Source: Arabidopsis thaliana
Lineage: Eukaryota > Streptophyta > Magnoliopsida > Brassicales > Brassicaceae
Assembly: GCF_000001735.4 (NCBI RefSeq)
Contig: NC_003076.8
Coordinates: 6,262,001 to 6,326,000, forward strand
Direction of reading: 5' to 3'
Length of the DNA stretch: 64,000 nucleotides
Part shown: piece after piece, positions 44,994 to 57,277 of the stretch
Position numbering within the stretch: position 1 is the stretch's first letter
Layout: every line of letters begins with the position of its first letter
Program-made: the position numbers and the translations under genes
The notes under the pieces: model-generated
Database searches by the model: none
What the model saw: the letters and a program-made list of their open reading frames with translations, nothing else
What the model was told of the DNA's origin: nothing

Positions 44994-47224
44994 TTAATCC
45001 TTAGATGTTCCGAGAACGGTCTCCATGTGTCGATTAATATCGTTTAAATATCTTGTCGAGTTGTATTCTTCGTTATCCAATAGTTCTTCAGAGTAAGTCC
45101 TCTGGAGTTTGGAGTTTTCTCGCTCTCTTAGCTTATCTAAGCTGCACTTGTCTCCCCTCAGAATCTCCACAACCTGTATATGTGACCAAATTAATCACCT
45201 GTATATGTAACTTGATGATGGAATTGAATATTTTGATATGCTTGCCTGGCTCATCTGAGGCCGGTTCATGGAGGTTTGATGTATACACAAGGAAGCTATG
45301 AAGACAAGACGGTCCAACTCTTCTACGTCGTAGTCATCTTCCAGAATCGGATCAACAAGTTGTTTGATCTTGTTCTCTTTGATCAATGGCTTAGCCTACA
45401 AAGACATAGATATGTTAGGGATTTCACAATGAAAAAAACAGATCAATTAGTTTTAAACCTTCTAGGATTTTGAAGAAAGTACGAGATAAGGATTCTATCT
45501 AGCTATGGTTGAAGAGGTAGCCACATCACATACCCACATGACAATGCTATGTTGTGAGCTGTCGAGGGCTTGTCTACCGGTAATGAGCTCGAGAAGCAGG
45601 ACACCATAAGCATATACGTCTGTTTTCTCGTCTACTATCCCATGCATGAAAAACTCTGGCGGAAGGTAACTGATCGATGAACACATAAGAGATTATGTAA
45701 GATAGATATATATAAAACACATGATATTTGTGAATCAGTGTGTATGATCTTTAACAAAGAGAGAGATTCCAAACCCGAATGTTCCTTCAACTTTTGATAC
45801 AGTATGGTGAGTCCATTGGTCTGGTAGCCATTTCGCTAGCCCGAAATCCGATATCTATAGTCAACATTTGTTCGAAAAAAATCAATAAATTACTTCAAAA
45901 TAAATCTTTTTTCATAATAATAACTTCAAAAGACAATAAACTAGGGTATGAAGATCTTAGGTTTTTCTTAGTAATAATTACCTGAGCCTCAAAGTTCTGA
46001 GTGAGAAGAATGTTAGAAGCTTTAATGTCTTTATGAATGATTCTTCTCTGACAACCTTCATGGAGATAGTAGAGTCCCTCTGCTGTTCCCATCGCCACTT
46101 TGTATCTCATGCTCCAATTCAGTTTCTCCTTCGCCTCTACAAAATGGTACAAGGATATTTGTTTGGTTTTTGATCCAAATCATAGTTTGAGATGACATTG
46201 AAAACATCAAACAAAAGAGAATTATATATCACCGTAGAGCAAAGAAGCAAGGCTTCCATTAGGAGATAGCTCAAGAACAAGATGCATTCCTCCTTCAACA
46301 CAATAACCAATAAGCTTAGCAATGTTTGGATGATCTACATGAACAATGATCCCTAGTTCGGACAGATAATCCATCGTCATCTCTTCTGCAGAACCTCTAG
46401 TCAACTTCTTTATCGCTACTATCTGCCCATCTGCCATTTGTCCCTTATACACCTCCGCATATCCTCCTTCTCCGATCAGATTTTCTGCCATAATATCCAC
46501 ATGTTTTCATGTTACATCACTGCATAAAATAGTATTTATCTATTGAAAATGTATAACAAGGGTTCTTTAGAGGTTTCCGGACCACGGCTGTAGTCATTTG
46601 TCGCGGTCTGAATATCTCGGAGAGAGAAGTTCCTCCAGGAGGGTTTGAAATAGAACAAGTGATCAGTGTCAAGAGCAGGTATAACGGGAACCATGTTGTC
46701 CCTTATGCGTTTGCTCTTCCGTCTGGTCAGTTTCGGAACTCCTTTGAGAGGTGTGAACGTGTTGAATGGCATTGCGGATGATCCTTTCTTAAGCAAACGG
46801 AAGAAACCTCTTCTCCAGTGACCGTTGTTGGGACCTCCAGACGAATGATGATGATGGTGATGGTGATGAGTTTCTGATGAGTCTGACGTGCTCACCACGG
46901 AAGATGAAGTTTCGGCTTCTATGCTCCTTAATAATTCATCGTCTGATTCCGATTTGATGGGGCAGAATGTTTTTACTTCTTCATCTCGACAGAATGATGA
47001 TAAATCTGTTGCACAGAAAACGAAATTCATGCCAAGGACAAGGACAAGGACAATCTCAAGTCAATGAGATCTTTATAAAACCTAATTAATGATGATGCAG
47101 TTTTTAATAAATTACCATGAGAAGAGAAAGAATCAGAGAAGCCGGCTCGAGATCGTCTTGTAGAAGGAGTTAATTGTTTTCCACGATTGTCAACGTCTAC
47201 ATCGCTGAGTTTGTATATTTCCAT
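44994..47224 (-). CDS. Receptor-like cytoplasmic kinase, class VI
   Basis: Minus-strand exons 47224-47116, 47005-46583, 46484-46233, 46136-45982, 45854-45775, 45669-45534, 45395-45246 and 45173-44994 give 494 residues from the [10 protein letters not shown] start. A Ser-rich N-terminal region with eight consecutive His (about 83-90) precedes the kinase domain. Kinase motifs: glycine loop [11 protein letters not shown] (182-192), VAIKK with K203, alpha-C E220, catalytic loop H296-K297-D298 (HKD in place of HRD), DFG at 316-318 and PPEFFMHG. All are consistent with an active Ser/Thr kinase. There is no signal peptide or membrane segment. Class VI RLCKs include ROP-GTPase-interacting kinases. 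The last intron has a GC donor (CCAG/GCAAGC). The start is uncertain because an upstream ATG exists at 47396. I recall the locus as At5g18910. Confidence 0.88.
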
Positions 47225-47321
47225 ATGAGATGACTTGTGAGACACGGTACATAATCATATACAAATCTTGTAGATGTTTCTGAAACAAACAGTATATCTT
47301 GTAGAAAAGATGAAAGAAAAT

Positions 47322-47396
47322 TTACCAGGACGGAGACGAAGAAGACGACGTCGTGGAAGAGATAGTTTGTGACGATGAGTCTCGAAGGCCTTCCAT
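47322..47396 (-). other. Upstream ATG frame in the kinase leader
   Basis: A 24-codon frame starting MEGLRDSSSQTISSTTSS and ending at TAA. A good donor (CCTG/GTAAAT) overlaps its end. None of the three nearby acceptors I tried joins it in frame to MEIYK. It is therefore either an upstream ORF or an N-terminal exon used through a splice I did not identify. Confidence 0.35.
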
Positions 47397-47469
47397 GGAT
47401 TGGAGACAAGAAATGAGACAAAAAAGGGAAAGAGAGAGAAAGAGAGAAGAGATCAAAGACTAAGGAAAG

Positions 47470-48094
47470 AGAGAGAGAAAGTAACCATGATCATTGGTTT
47501 TCTCTTACACCACCTCATCTTCTCTTCTTGTTATTAACTGAAAATCCGCCTCTTCTCTCTTTCTTAATCTTAGACGAAAGAAATATCCATTTTTGCATTT
47601 CAGACAGAAAATCGCCAGAGAATATTCTCCATAATTTGATCAAATGTTTTAAAATCCTAAATTTAGAATACTAACAGACTAATGTCTTTTTAGTTGTCAA
47701 ATTGGAACAAAAATTTAAATCACCATTTTGCAACAAAAACAATGACATTTTCTTTGATATTCAAGAAAACAAAAATTGTTTGTTTGGTAGTTTATTCTCT
47801 ATTGATTGTGATAGCTCCCACGTTGGTGGGTAACGCCACGTGTCACAGTGACCCGACAAAGGTTAGTGGAGCTGAAGTCATTTGAGACAACAATCTTTGT
47901 CTTTTGTTCAACTTCTACTCTTGGACTTATCTACATGTTGACCACTTATGCATGAGACTGAAAGCTTCTTCTTATACCAACTAAACGGGCCTGGGCTTTA
48001 GGTTAAAAAACTTTAAAAGCCCAAAAGAATAAAATAACTTTCCGATTTCTGAATCTTCTTCTTCTCTGCTGAAGAAACTAAATTTCGCAGTGAA
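47470..48094. promoter_or_regulatory. Divergent promoter: kinase (-) and CX9C gene (+)
   Basis: Two inverted site II motifs, TGGGCT at 47992-47997 and AGCCCA at 48018-48023, lie 70-105 bases before the CX9C gene ATG, as expected for a mitochondrial protein gene. A G-box CACGTG lies at 47837-47842. CT/GA-rich leader sequence of the kinase gene is at 47400-47480. Confidence 0.5.
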
Positions 48095-48623
48095 ATGGAG
48101 AAAGTGACGGAGAATCCCAATTCCGAGACGCAACCTTCTCCTCCTCCTCCGCCGAATCATCAAATGGATGCAGACGACGATGACGAGAATGTGAAACAGC
48201 TCAAGGAGTGTTCTTCTCTCTATTTATCTTTACAGGTTTGTGTTTCTCATCTCTTTGATTTCCCCAAATCAAATTCCTTAAATCATTGATTTCGATTTTG
48301 TTTGTCTCCGATTTTGTAGGATTGTCTTGTTGATAGTAATAGGGACTGGAAATCTTGCCAAAAACGTACGTCACTCTCTCTATCTCTATCTCAATTTGTA
48401 AATTCTGAAATCTGAGGGTTTTAGTTTAGAGCTCAGGGGTTTAGGGTTTGTACCTAATCGAACGAAACTGGGATTATTGTTAATATGTGTGAGGAATTGT
48501 TGGCTGATTGATAAAAGAACTGATGGATTCGGACAAAATGTTGATAAGAGTTTGTTGTTTGTTATGTGTTACAAAGATGTTCAAGCTTTGAAGGAATGTC
48601 ATGAAAGGAGAATGAAGAAATGA
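48095..48623 (+). CDS. Twin CX9C (CHCH) mitochondrial protein, COA4/CMC3-like
   Basis: Exons 48095-48235, 48320-48365 and 48577-48623 give 77 residues. A Pro- and Asp-rich N-terminus (about 1-32) precedes a coiled-coil-helix-coiled-coil-helix fold with C39-C49 and C60-C70, both CX9C. The spacing plus DWKSCQ and LKECHERR resemble COA4/CMC3-type intermembrane-space proteins that help cytochrome c oxidase assembly. General annotation says Cox19-like, and the distinction from other twin CX9C families is an inference. Import would use MIA40. The last exon is only 15 codons and its acceptor (GTTACAAAG) is atypical but keeps the frame. I recall the locus as At5g18920. Confidence 0.8.
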
Positions 48624-50171
48624 TAGAGATTAAGAAAAGCCAATACTTGATTAGTTACTGCTTATAGAGGAACCATATAAGTATGACATTTTTGTCGTCT
48701 TGCAAAATTGATTAATAAAACGGTGTCTTGTGATTGTGTTCTTGTTGGGGGGATTGCAAAATTTACAAGCTTTCATTCAATGTAATCTTGGTTTTATTTT
48801 GTTGCTATTTGATTTTGGTTCATTGCATAGAATCTTTCTCTTTACTCTTAAGACTTCTCTTTCTGACACTTATTTCGGATAAGACAATAGTGATGGTGTT
48901 TTGAGACAGTTTGATTTGTTTTCTTCGTGGTAGAATTTGGCTCTGCTTTATAATGAGATCTTGAACGTTTGACTCCTTTGCGAAGAACCTTTGTACATCA
49001 CTCTTCCAGAAACTATATAAGAAGAGCAAAACAAGCTCGTTAAAAGATTTGATTTTTGATTTATTTACTTGGGATGAACTGAGATAAGTCATGTTTTTGG
49101 CTAAGGTTTACTTTTTAGCCAATTATTCTCACGTGCAAACTGGATTTTGATATGTTGCGGTGGGAAAACTTACATGCGCGATTATTAAAAGTAAATCACA
49201 TATTAATACTTTTAATTGGTCAGCCACAAAAAGTGTAACCTTACTTTTTTTGCCTTATGAGTTTTAGATTCATTGGATTTTAATTTTTTTAGTATGTAGT
49301 AATAGATTTTAAAATTTATTCATTCTTTGACTTCTTATGGTTAAATGTCAAACACACACATGGAGAAAAAAAAGCATTTGCCTAAAAAAAGAGCATGAGC
49401 CGCCAAGTCCTTAATATTATCCAAGTTTTTAGGGTCACAGTTTCAAGTTATGCATAATTTTAAAATTTTATTTCATTCTTGATTGTTCTATGCTTGATCT
49501 TGTTCAGTGTAGTAGTAGTAGTAGTAGATGTGATGGAGACTAGCAACAAAATGATACGACACTAAATACTACAAATGTGTAAAGGTAAAAGATGATGGAA
49601 GGTTTGCTAACTATAATTTTAACGGATTTTAAACTTGAAATACAAGTGTCGTCGACCGGCAATATTATTGTGGTGCTAATTCTGACTTGAGATATGTTTG
49701 GTAACGACAAAACATATCGAACAGTAGCTAAGGATCTTTTGAAATTGTTTTACAATATTTTTCACATCATAATTAGTTTACTTTTAAGGTGAATGAATTT
49801 GTAACCATATAAAGTAAGAACGATTAAAACCGTATATCAACAGTCTGATATATAGATTTAAGATAATTTAAATCGAAAATATAAAAAACAAACATAAGAA
49901 GAAATAAAAGAAAGACAAAAAAAAAACAGACCAAACCATTTTTACCATCCCCCACTAAAATTCTACAACACTGAACCTCAAAAATGCTTAGGCGTGACAT
50001 TGCCACAAGTGCAAAGTGGGGTGCATGATCATATGTTCCCACTTAATATCCTCCTTAAACCCAAGTCAACCAATCATTTCCCTCCACGTCATTACCTGTT
50101 TCTTTTTTCTCCTTTAAGCTAATTGAAACCTAATTAAAACATTTTCTCCTTTTTTACTCCTCCGGCGAAGC
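48624..50171. other. Spacer between CX9C gene and BUD2
   Basis: Convergent 3' regions and AT-rich sequence. A (TAG)n microsatellite (AGTAGTAGTAGTAGTAG) lies at about 49511-49527. Small ORFs at 48820-49092 and 49824-50042 (minus) show no family features. Nothing else supported. Confidence 0.4.
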
Positions 50172-51215
50172 CTATTTCCGACGAGGCGTGAAGGACTGAT
50201 AAACGACGGTTCCGGAGCCTGGAAACTCATCCATAAGACGGCTCCGACACTTAAGATCAAGCTTCTTAGCTAACACACGCTCCACGCGCTTAGTCACCTC
50301 GTGGTTGTAATCTTCGCCGCCGTAAGTGGTGGCGATCGAGACGTCACTTGGACGGAAAACATCAATGGCCCGGCTTAACACCTCAGAGATATCTTCGTGA
50401 CCGTTGTCGTAGAGAGACAAACCACACTCGAAGCTCGCGTAGCTAAAACCGTCTTCAGGCGTTACGTGGATAGTTGAGTAACGGTCACCGTCGACGCCGT
50501 TCATCGAGTAACCGCAAGGATCAAACGCGAAATCGCATATATAAGCGTTTGCGTTTATGTTATCGATACCACTGAGCCGCGTCATCTCTTTCCCGGCGGA
50601 ATCGCTGTTGTTTTTCTCGTCACCTTTCCGTTTAAAGAAGCTTCGAGCGTTGACTCGGTCCAGCTCCGTCATACATACTTCGACTACGACGACATGTTCG
50701 TCGGATTCCACGTCAGCGCTTGCGGTGAACACGTGCCAAGCACGTGATGGGTTATTAGAAGGCGTCATAACAGAGGCTTTGCGGTAACAGAGAGATTTTG
50801 GGAGGCTTTCTTCGACGACGATGACTTCGTCTTTGAAGCTTGTGTAAGGGAAAGGCTGAGCTTTAGGGAAGATGAAGCTGCCACGCGAGTAGCGACACGC
50901 GCGTAACGTGAGGCCGAGGTTACGTGCGAGATGGATCAACGGTCGGATTGATTTGAGGAGTTGCGTGGTTCCACATGTTTTGATGATGATTTTGGTTGGG
51001 TATACAAAGAGGCTTGACTCTGAGAGAACGTAAGCGTCGAAGCTACGATTCGCTACGGCGGAGACCACTGTGCACTGCACTTCGTTTAAGACTTGGTCTA
51101 AAGATTCGAAGTCTATTAGACGGAGTCCCATAGGGTTTTTGGTGATTGGTTTGTCATCGTCGAAGAACCGAAGTTCGAGTCTTTTCTCGAAACCCTCGAA
51201 CCCAGACACTGCCAT
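50172..51215 (-). CDS. BUD2: S-adenosylmethionine decarboxylase 4 (BUD2)
   Basis: An intronless 347-residue frame. The proenzyme cleaves itself at E66-S67 in YVLSESSLFV, making the pyruvoyl cofactor from S67. The conserved Cys (C81 in TCGTT) and the GYSMNG and STIHVTPE segments with the processing Ser and His are present. The enzyme decarboxylates S-adenosylmethionine to supply aminopropyl groups for spermidine, spermine and thermospermine. bud2 mutants are reported as bushy with altered auxin/cytokinin balance. The PEST-like insert typical of plant SAMDC is largely replaced by a different loop (KRKGDEKNNSDSAGKEMTR, about 199-217). The leader from the TATA box to the ATG has no upstream ATG, unlike the uORF-controlled SAMDC1-3. 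I recall it as At5g18930. Confidence 0.95.
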   Translation of the reverse strand: MAVSGFEGFEKRLELRFFDDDKPITKNPMGLRLIDFESLDQVLNEVQCTVVSAVANRSFDAYVLSESSLFVYPTKIIIKTCGTTQLLKSIRPLIHLARNLGLTLRACRYSRGSFIFPKAQPFPYTSFKDEVIVVEESLPKSLCYRKASVMTPSNNPSRAWHVFTASADVESDEHVVVVEVCMTELDRVNARSFFKRKGDEKNNSDSAGKEMTRLSGIDNINANAYICDFAFDPCGYSMNGVDGDRYSTIHVTPEDGFSYASFECGLSLYDNGHEDISEVLSRAIDVFRPSDVSIATTYGGEDYNHEVTKRVERVLAKKLDLKCRSRLMDEFPGSGTVVYQSFTPRRK

Positions 51216-51346
51216 TGCAAAGATCAGAAGAAGATGTTATGAAACAGAACAGAGGAAGTTGCAAGAAGAACACGGCAAAGGAAATGTGTTTGTGTGTGAG
51301 TAGAGAGAGAAGAGAGAGGTAGTGGTGATTAGTGGGAGAGAAGTGG

Positions 51347-51354
51347 TATTTATA
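51347..51354 (-). promoter_or_regulatory. TATA box of BUD2
   Basis: TATAAATA on the minus strand, about 130 bases upstream of the ATG, followed by a CT-rich leader. Confidence 0.6.
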
Positions 51355-52269
51355 GGAGAGGGTTTGGAGGATAGAGAAGAAGGAGCATGCGGGTTAAGAG
51401 ACCAAGAATCATGATTGTAGGCATAATGAACGAGAAAGATGATGAGAGTTTGTGTTTTGTTTTGTATGTATGCGTGTATGTATCTGTGTATGTGAGAGAT
51501 CTAGTTAGTGTGCGTCTGATTCTGTTCTGTATTCTTGTGTTGTTCTGTAATGAGAAGGAGTTTCATGGGTGGTTAAGCGCATGCAAATTTGGATGTTTTT
51601 TTCTATTACTTTTTATAATCAAATCTTTCTTGCAGGTGATATGTTAGTTCGATTTGATAATATCGCAGAAATGCAAAATCATGAACAACAAAAAATGTAG
51701 GATTGACGCCTTAATAATAAAACATGGTTTAACTCCTTTGACTATTATTTATTTTAAGAACTATGAAATTGTGCAAAGTATTTATTTCGGATCATTCTAC
51801 TTACTGAATTAAGATATGTTTTTTTCATAAGATTTTCTTTTAAATCTTAAACTCAAAATAGCTAATTTTGAAGAATATTGTTTACATAAATTATATAAAA
51901 CGGTTCGGTACGAACTTTTCGTTCCAAATTGTCTCACCATAATATGGATTAGTTAATGTGAATTTTGGATTCCATATAATTATGTTATCAGTAAAATTAT
52001 ATACATATAATAATCTCAAAGACATTAGTCATTCCAAATGTTAGCCATAAAATGTCTCGCTTCAAAAGCTACCAATCATATTCCTAAAAGACTGGTGACA
52101 CTAATTGATGGCATTACCTTTTTTAGTGGTGTTTATGCCATCCAAAAATTTCAAGGGGAGGGGTATTTTTCCTTATATATTGTAGTAGTTGGTTTTGAAG
52201 CTGATAAAGCATATAATTAAGATAATTGGTTTAATAGTTATGTGAAATGTATATCTTTTGACTATCTTT

Positions 52270-52746
52270 AGGCTCTCGTACAAAAACTATCGCAGGATCG
52301 ACACTAGAAGTGGAAAGGCTTGTTTAGGCTATGCTATCAACTAGGACTTCAGGATATATTATTCCATGGAGTTTATTTAAAATGTAAAACATTAACTAAA
52401 AGCTTGTGTACAAGAACAAACAAATTGACAGATACGAAATTCTTGAAGAAAGAATTTCAAAGAGTTAAATCTACTTTCACAAGTAGAAGAAACGATTTGG
52501 TTGATCGAATGAACTTGTCAATATATATCTCAATGTAATACCATATTCTTTGTTATTCCATGGATGCCAATATTTGTGTTACAAAGCTTATAATGGAAGG
52601 TTCAAAAATGTTTTGGCACACGAAATACAACACATAAACAAATAGTACCGATAGACCTTAACTTACCGATTAATTAAGCAAAAAAAAAAAAAAAAAAACT
52701 GAAAAAAGAAACCGTGTTTACAATTCGGTTACGAGGCTCTCGTACA
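52270..52746. repeat. 13-bp direct repeat flanking a poly-A-containing segment
   Basis: AGGCTCTCGTACA occurs at 52270-52282 and 52734-52746. Between them is a segment with 19 consecutive A at 52680-52698. It could be a target-site duplication of a small inserted element, although the poly-A is 35 bases from the right repeat instead of adjacent to it. Confidence 0.35.
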
Positions 52747-55700
52747 TTGGTTCCAATCACCCGTTATGTATCACTCATCATGCCAAAACAAAGTACACAT
52801 GACACATCTTTACGTAGCCCATATTAAATAATATATCTGATTAGCCACACACACACATACTATATCGTGGACAAGACACAAAAGATCTTGAAAGGGCAAT
52901 GGAACAAGTGTCTGCAAGAATCATCAATTTTAGTGGCTTGTGTGTCAAACAATCGCTAATGCACATAAAACTTTAAATTATTTTCTTCGTATATATGCAC
53001 GTATATGTTAATATCTAATTTCATTTTCAAAAGACATAATTAGACGCAGCATTTTTTCTCTACTTGTTCTCTTTTTGTCTACTTGTTGGTGACCATAACT
53101 TGTATCTTGTAAAAATGGGTTTTGTTTTTGTTCATCGGCTTTCTCCCTTTCTTGATATAGATTTTAAGGTTTAATTACTCTGTCTCATTGTAGTGTTCCC
53201 TCTTTTTTTCTTGGTTGATTTTTAAAAGTTTGTGTTAACAACAAAATAAATATTATTTAAACCCTCAAATCATTTAAAATATATTCAAGTTGTAAATAGA
53301 ATCATGGTATATTTCCAATTTTCGCACCCGACAATAAGACGAAAATTTGGAATTGAATACTATAATACATAACGAGAAGAATTAATAATTGGTTGTAGCA
53401 GGAAGCTCCTTTTTTTTTGTTGGAAAGAGAAATGATAAATCGTGTGCTAATTTGAAGATGATTTTGTTGGGGGCTAACTTTAGAGAGAGAGACCTTATTA
53501 AAGTTTGAATCATAAGTAGACTCCATTTTGTTGCCTTAATAAGAATCATTCACCATTTACCCTCAATACATTTGACCACAACTAGTTTGGTCATATCCAG
53601 AAAGTGATCGAGACTGCTAAAACTTAATAAATAAATTAAAGTTGAAACTCAACATATATAATCTTACACAGTTTAGTGATCATCAAAAGAGAAAATGGGC
53701 ATAGCTATACATTGAGAGGATAACATTTAATCGAGACGGACTAGTACTTACCAATTGTCGCTAGTCCACCGTCCGTCAACACACTTCTTGGTATGTTCTA
53801 TACATATTTTGATTATCTTCTCTTTGAATTATCATTTTTTTCGGAATTTCTGTTAATAATAATAGTATACCAATATATAATTTATTTATCATATTTACTG
53901 GTTTTATTTTTTGATTTGAATGCGATTTGTAATCAAATGTATAATTATTATTAAATAAATTCATGTTAAAAAATCATTAATCATCGGCTTCAGTTTTTTC
54001 AGTGTTACGGATATAGAAAATAAATATATTACACTAAAATATGGTACACAGTTAATTCGATTAGTTACTTCGGAGTGGCCTTCAACCATATGAAAACAGT
54101 TTATCAAAATTGAACACTTATAATTAATTTTCCACTACCAATGAAAACCATGGTCACTGCAGCATCATACATTAACCATACGCCATCTAATTAATTATTG
54201 TAAACCGTAATATAAAAGTAAATAATATATACTCTTGCTGTTGTTGTCGTCAAATATACTGTATAGTCTTGTTAGGAAATCGAGATCAAGTAAGATTATG
54301 CTTAAAGTCAACTTATCCATCCAGTAAATCTATGGAGCTACTCACAAAAAATATCATTGCAACTGCATATATAATCCCTTTTTACCAAACTCCAGAATTT
54401 ACTCTTGTATTGCTGAGTTTCTCTAGTACATAGATATTTGTTAATATAACCGTCTCTTTGTTTTTGTTTTTATAGCTAAATTGATTGATATCAAATCAAG
54501 ATTACGTACAAATCAGTATACGTACGTAACATGTAAATTGTTTTTCTTTGATAAAGAAGATAAGCCTTCTTTTTTTCCTGTAAGTTGACATCAACAAATG
54601 TGTTGATTAATTTAGAGCTTGTGGTTCAATTATCGTATGTTTGTTTATTTAACTGAGAGCAAAAAATTGAAGTAAATCGACAAATGGTAGTACGTGGCTA
54701 CGGGACAAAAAAAACACATGTTGTTAGATCTCTAATTAAAAAAAATTATCGAGCGGGAAATTACGAAATAAAAGACGATCAGGCGTGGCAACTTGATAAT
54801 TATATATTTTTCCTTTTCAATTTTAATTAGGACTGAGTGAAATGAATGCTTCGTTACGTGATACCAAAAGTGCGCTTCCAACATCATTTCTATTCTCCAT
54901 GCAGTGTTATGTCTAATTCTCAGTTCCGGCATTATCATTATCCATTTTTATTTCATAATTCGATTACATATATATATATATATATAATCTGTCAAAAAAT
55001 TATCATTATAATCTGTATACATGTGAGTACATTACAAGCAAAAGTATAACCGACTCGTTGTTGATTTGTAACTTGTAAGCAAATTTAGGCGTTGAGCTTA
55101 TTTACCCGTTTTAATATAACCCAAAAAGAGAGAGGGATATATTCGGTTAAGGCATGAATCCGTCGAATTGAGCAACCGATACCCTTAAGATCAATGTTTC
55201 CATTTAATTTGTTAGACTAAATTAATTATGACGATTATAACATAGTCACCAATATACTGTTAGTCCATAGGTGAAAGGGTTTGGGACCAGATAGTCTGTC
55301 AATTACTAAAAAGGAAAAATAATCGATTGATCTAATGCTTAAAATTTCTTCCTCATTACTATAGATAGTAGTATTCTTAGCTTTTAATTTAAGCTAGTTT
55401 TTTTATAGAAAAACTTATCACACTATATAATATAAAACTAAACGAACGATTGATTCTTGTAATTTAGATTTTAAAGTTGTACAAAACGATGTGCAATCTG
55501 TGTTGATATGACTTATTATGTAAAAATCATAGATAATGAATGACGTTTATTAGATTTATATTTTAAAAAATAACAACTCTAAGGTCTATTTGTACTTAGT
55601 TTGACGATTAATAAATCAAATACTTATAAATTAATCTTAGGTAATTTTTCTTATTACTACAAAAAGAAGTATTTTTACCATTCTTAACCTATGGTTGACA

Positions 55701-57277
55701 GTATAAAAAAAACACTGCAATTATTTTCAATATCCCAATAAGACTCTTTCTATTCAATGAAGTTTTATCCATGCCTGGTTGTGATGTAATATTACTATTA
55801 ACCAAATCCTTGGGACTAGATAGCTTCTCGCTAGAAAACAATCTCTTATCCTTTTGTATTTTTACCACGAACTCATTGATATGTAGTTGTAATAGCATGT
55901 ACAAAATCAATCTCTAAGATTAAAAGCTTTAACAATTAAAAATGATTTAACATATTATCTACAAATCTACTTTTTTTTACATATTATTATTATCTACAAA
56001 TCTATTTACATATTCATCATAAATTTGCTTAGCTAGTGTTTGTGCGTGCTATTTTATTATACCGTTATTCTATAATTCTACAATTCATGTGACTTACCAG
56101 TCGTCACAATAAGATATTTAGTTTCCATCTATCTTGAAATATATAAGAAAGCCAGCGGATAAATATTTGTACAATATGTATATTTTTGAAAGATTAGAAT
56201 TACAGATATGTATAGGAGTAGCCTCTAAACTGAACCAAACAAAATTGAGAAATTAAACTAAATAAAACATACCCAAGTAAAGTTTAGTTTACTTTGGGTT
56301 AGAGACAACTTTCAGTCAAATTGATCAGACCAAAGCAAAGATGAAGAAACCAAAATAGTGTGGACTAATCTGAATAAAATAGTAACAAACTACAAGCTAA
56401 CTATTTTTACTTTGGAGGGAATATAAACATCAAATACATAATACCTTCAATAAAAAATAAGTTTATGGTTAAGATTTTGTCAAAATGGGTAAATGATAAA
56501 TCTAAAAAGACAAAAAAAGAGGAAAGGTTTACTGGTAGGAGAGCAGTAAGCATTATGACCACAATCCCACAAATAGAGAGCTGCACGCGCACCCACAATC
56601 TTCTCTCTCACTTGTCTCTTCCATCACTCCTACACCCACACATCCTTATTTATTAATCAAACAAATAATTAATTAGTTAGTTTACAATTTTATATACCAA
56701 AAAAGGAGAATATCCCACACCCATATCTTAGTTAGACAATAAACGAAATTTGAATTCCATAAGATTAGACATATCACTTTCACCACTTATCCCAATTAGT
56801 TATGTAACATGGAACCATCGATATAGTGGATCACTCCAAGCGTGCATATCTCATCTTCATGACAATTTTTATTTGGAATAATTCATTACTAAGTTTCTAG
56901 GATTGTCCAAAAGTACTTCCGAACAAAGACCATTTAACTAACTTGTAAACGAGACCCAATTATATAAAAATTTACCTTTTAACATTAAACATATCTTTAT
57001 TAATATTTTGAAGTACATTTTAAAGAATTTAATTGGATCGGTTTTTATTTGATTTTGATCCAAAATTGAGTGTGTTAAAACTTGCTTAATTTATACAAAA
57101 GCAGAAGATACTTATCATAAATTAATGATAGTCTGAAAACAGCTTAAAGTGTAATATTTAAATTTTTTTCATTAAGTTTTAATTATTTATATTGGGAATT
57201 TTAAAATTGACTCAAATTATATATGTTTTAAACAAAAGTTTTTTTTTTTTTAAAAGAACAAAATGATGTTTAGTTAT

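Noticed and set aside
50557-50787. Plus-strand 76-residue frame across BUD2
   Set aside because: Antisense shadow of the intronless BUD2 coding sequence.
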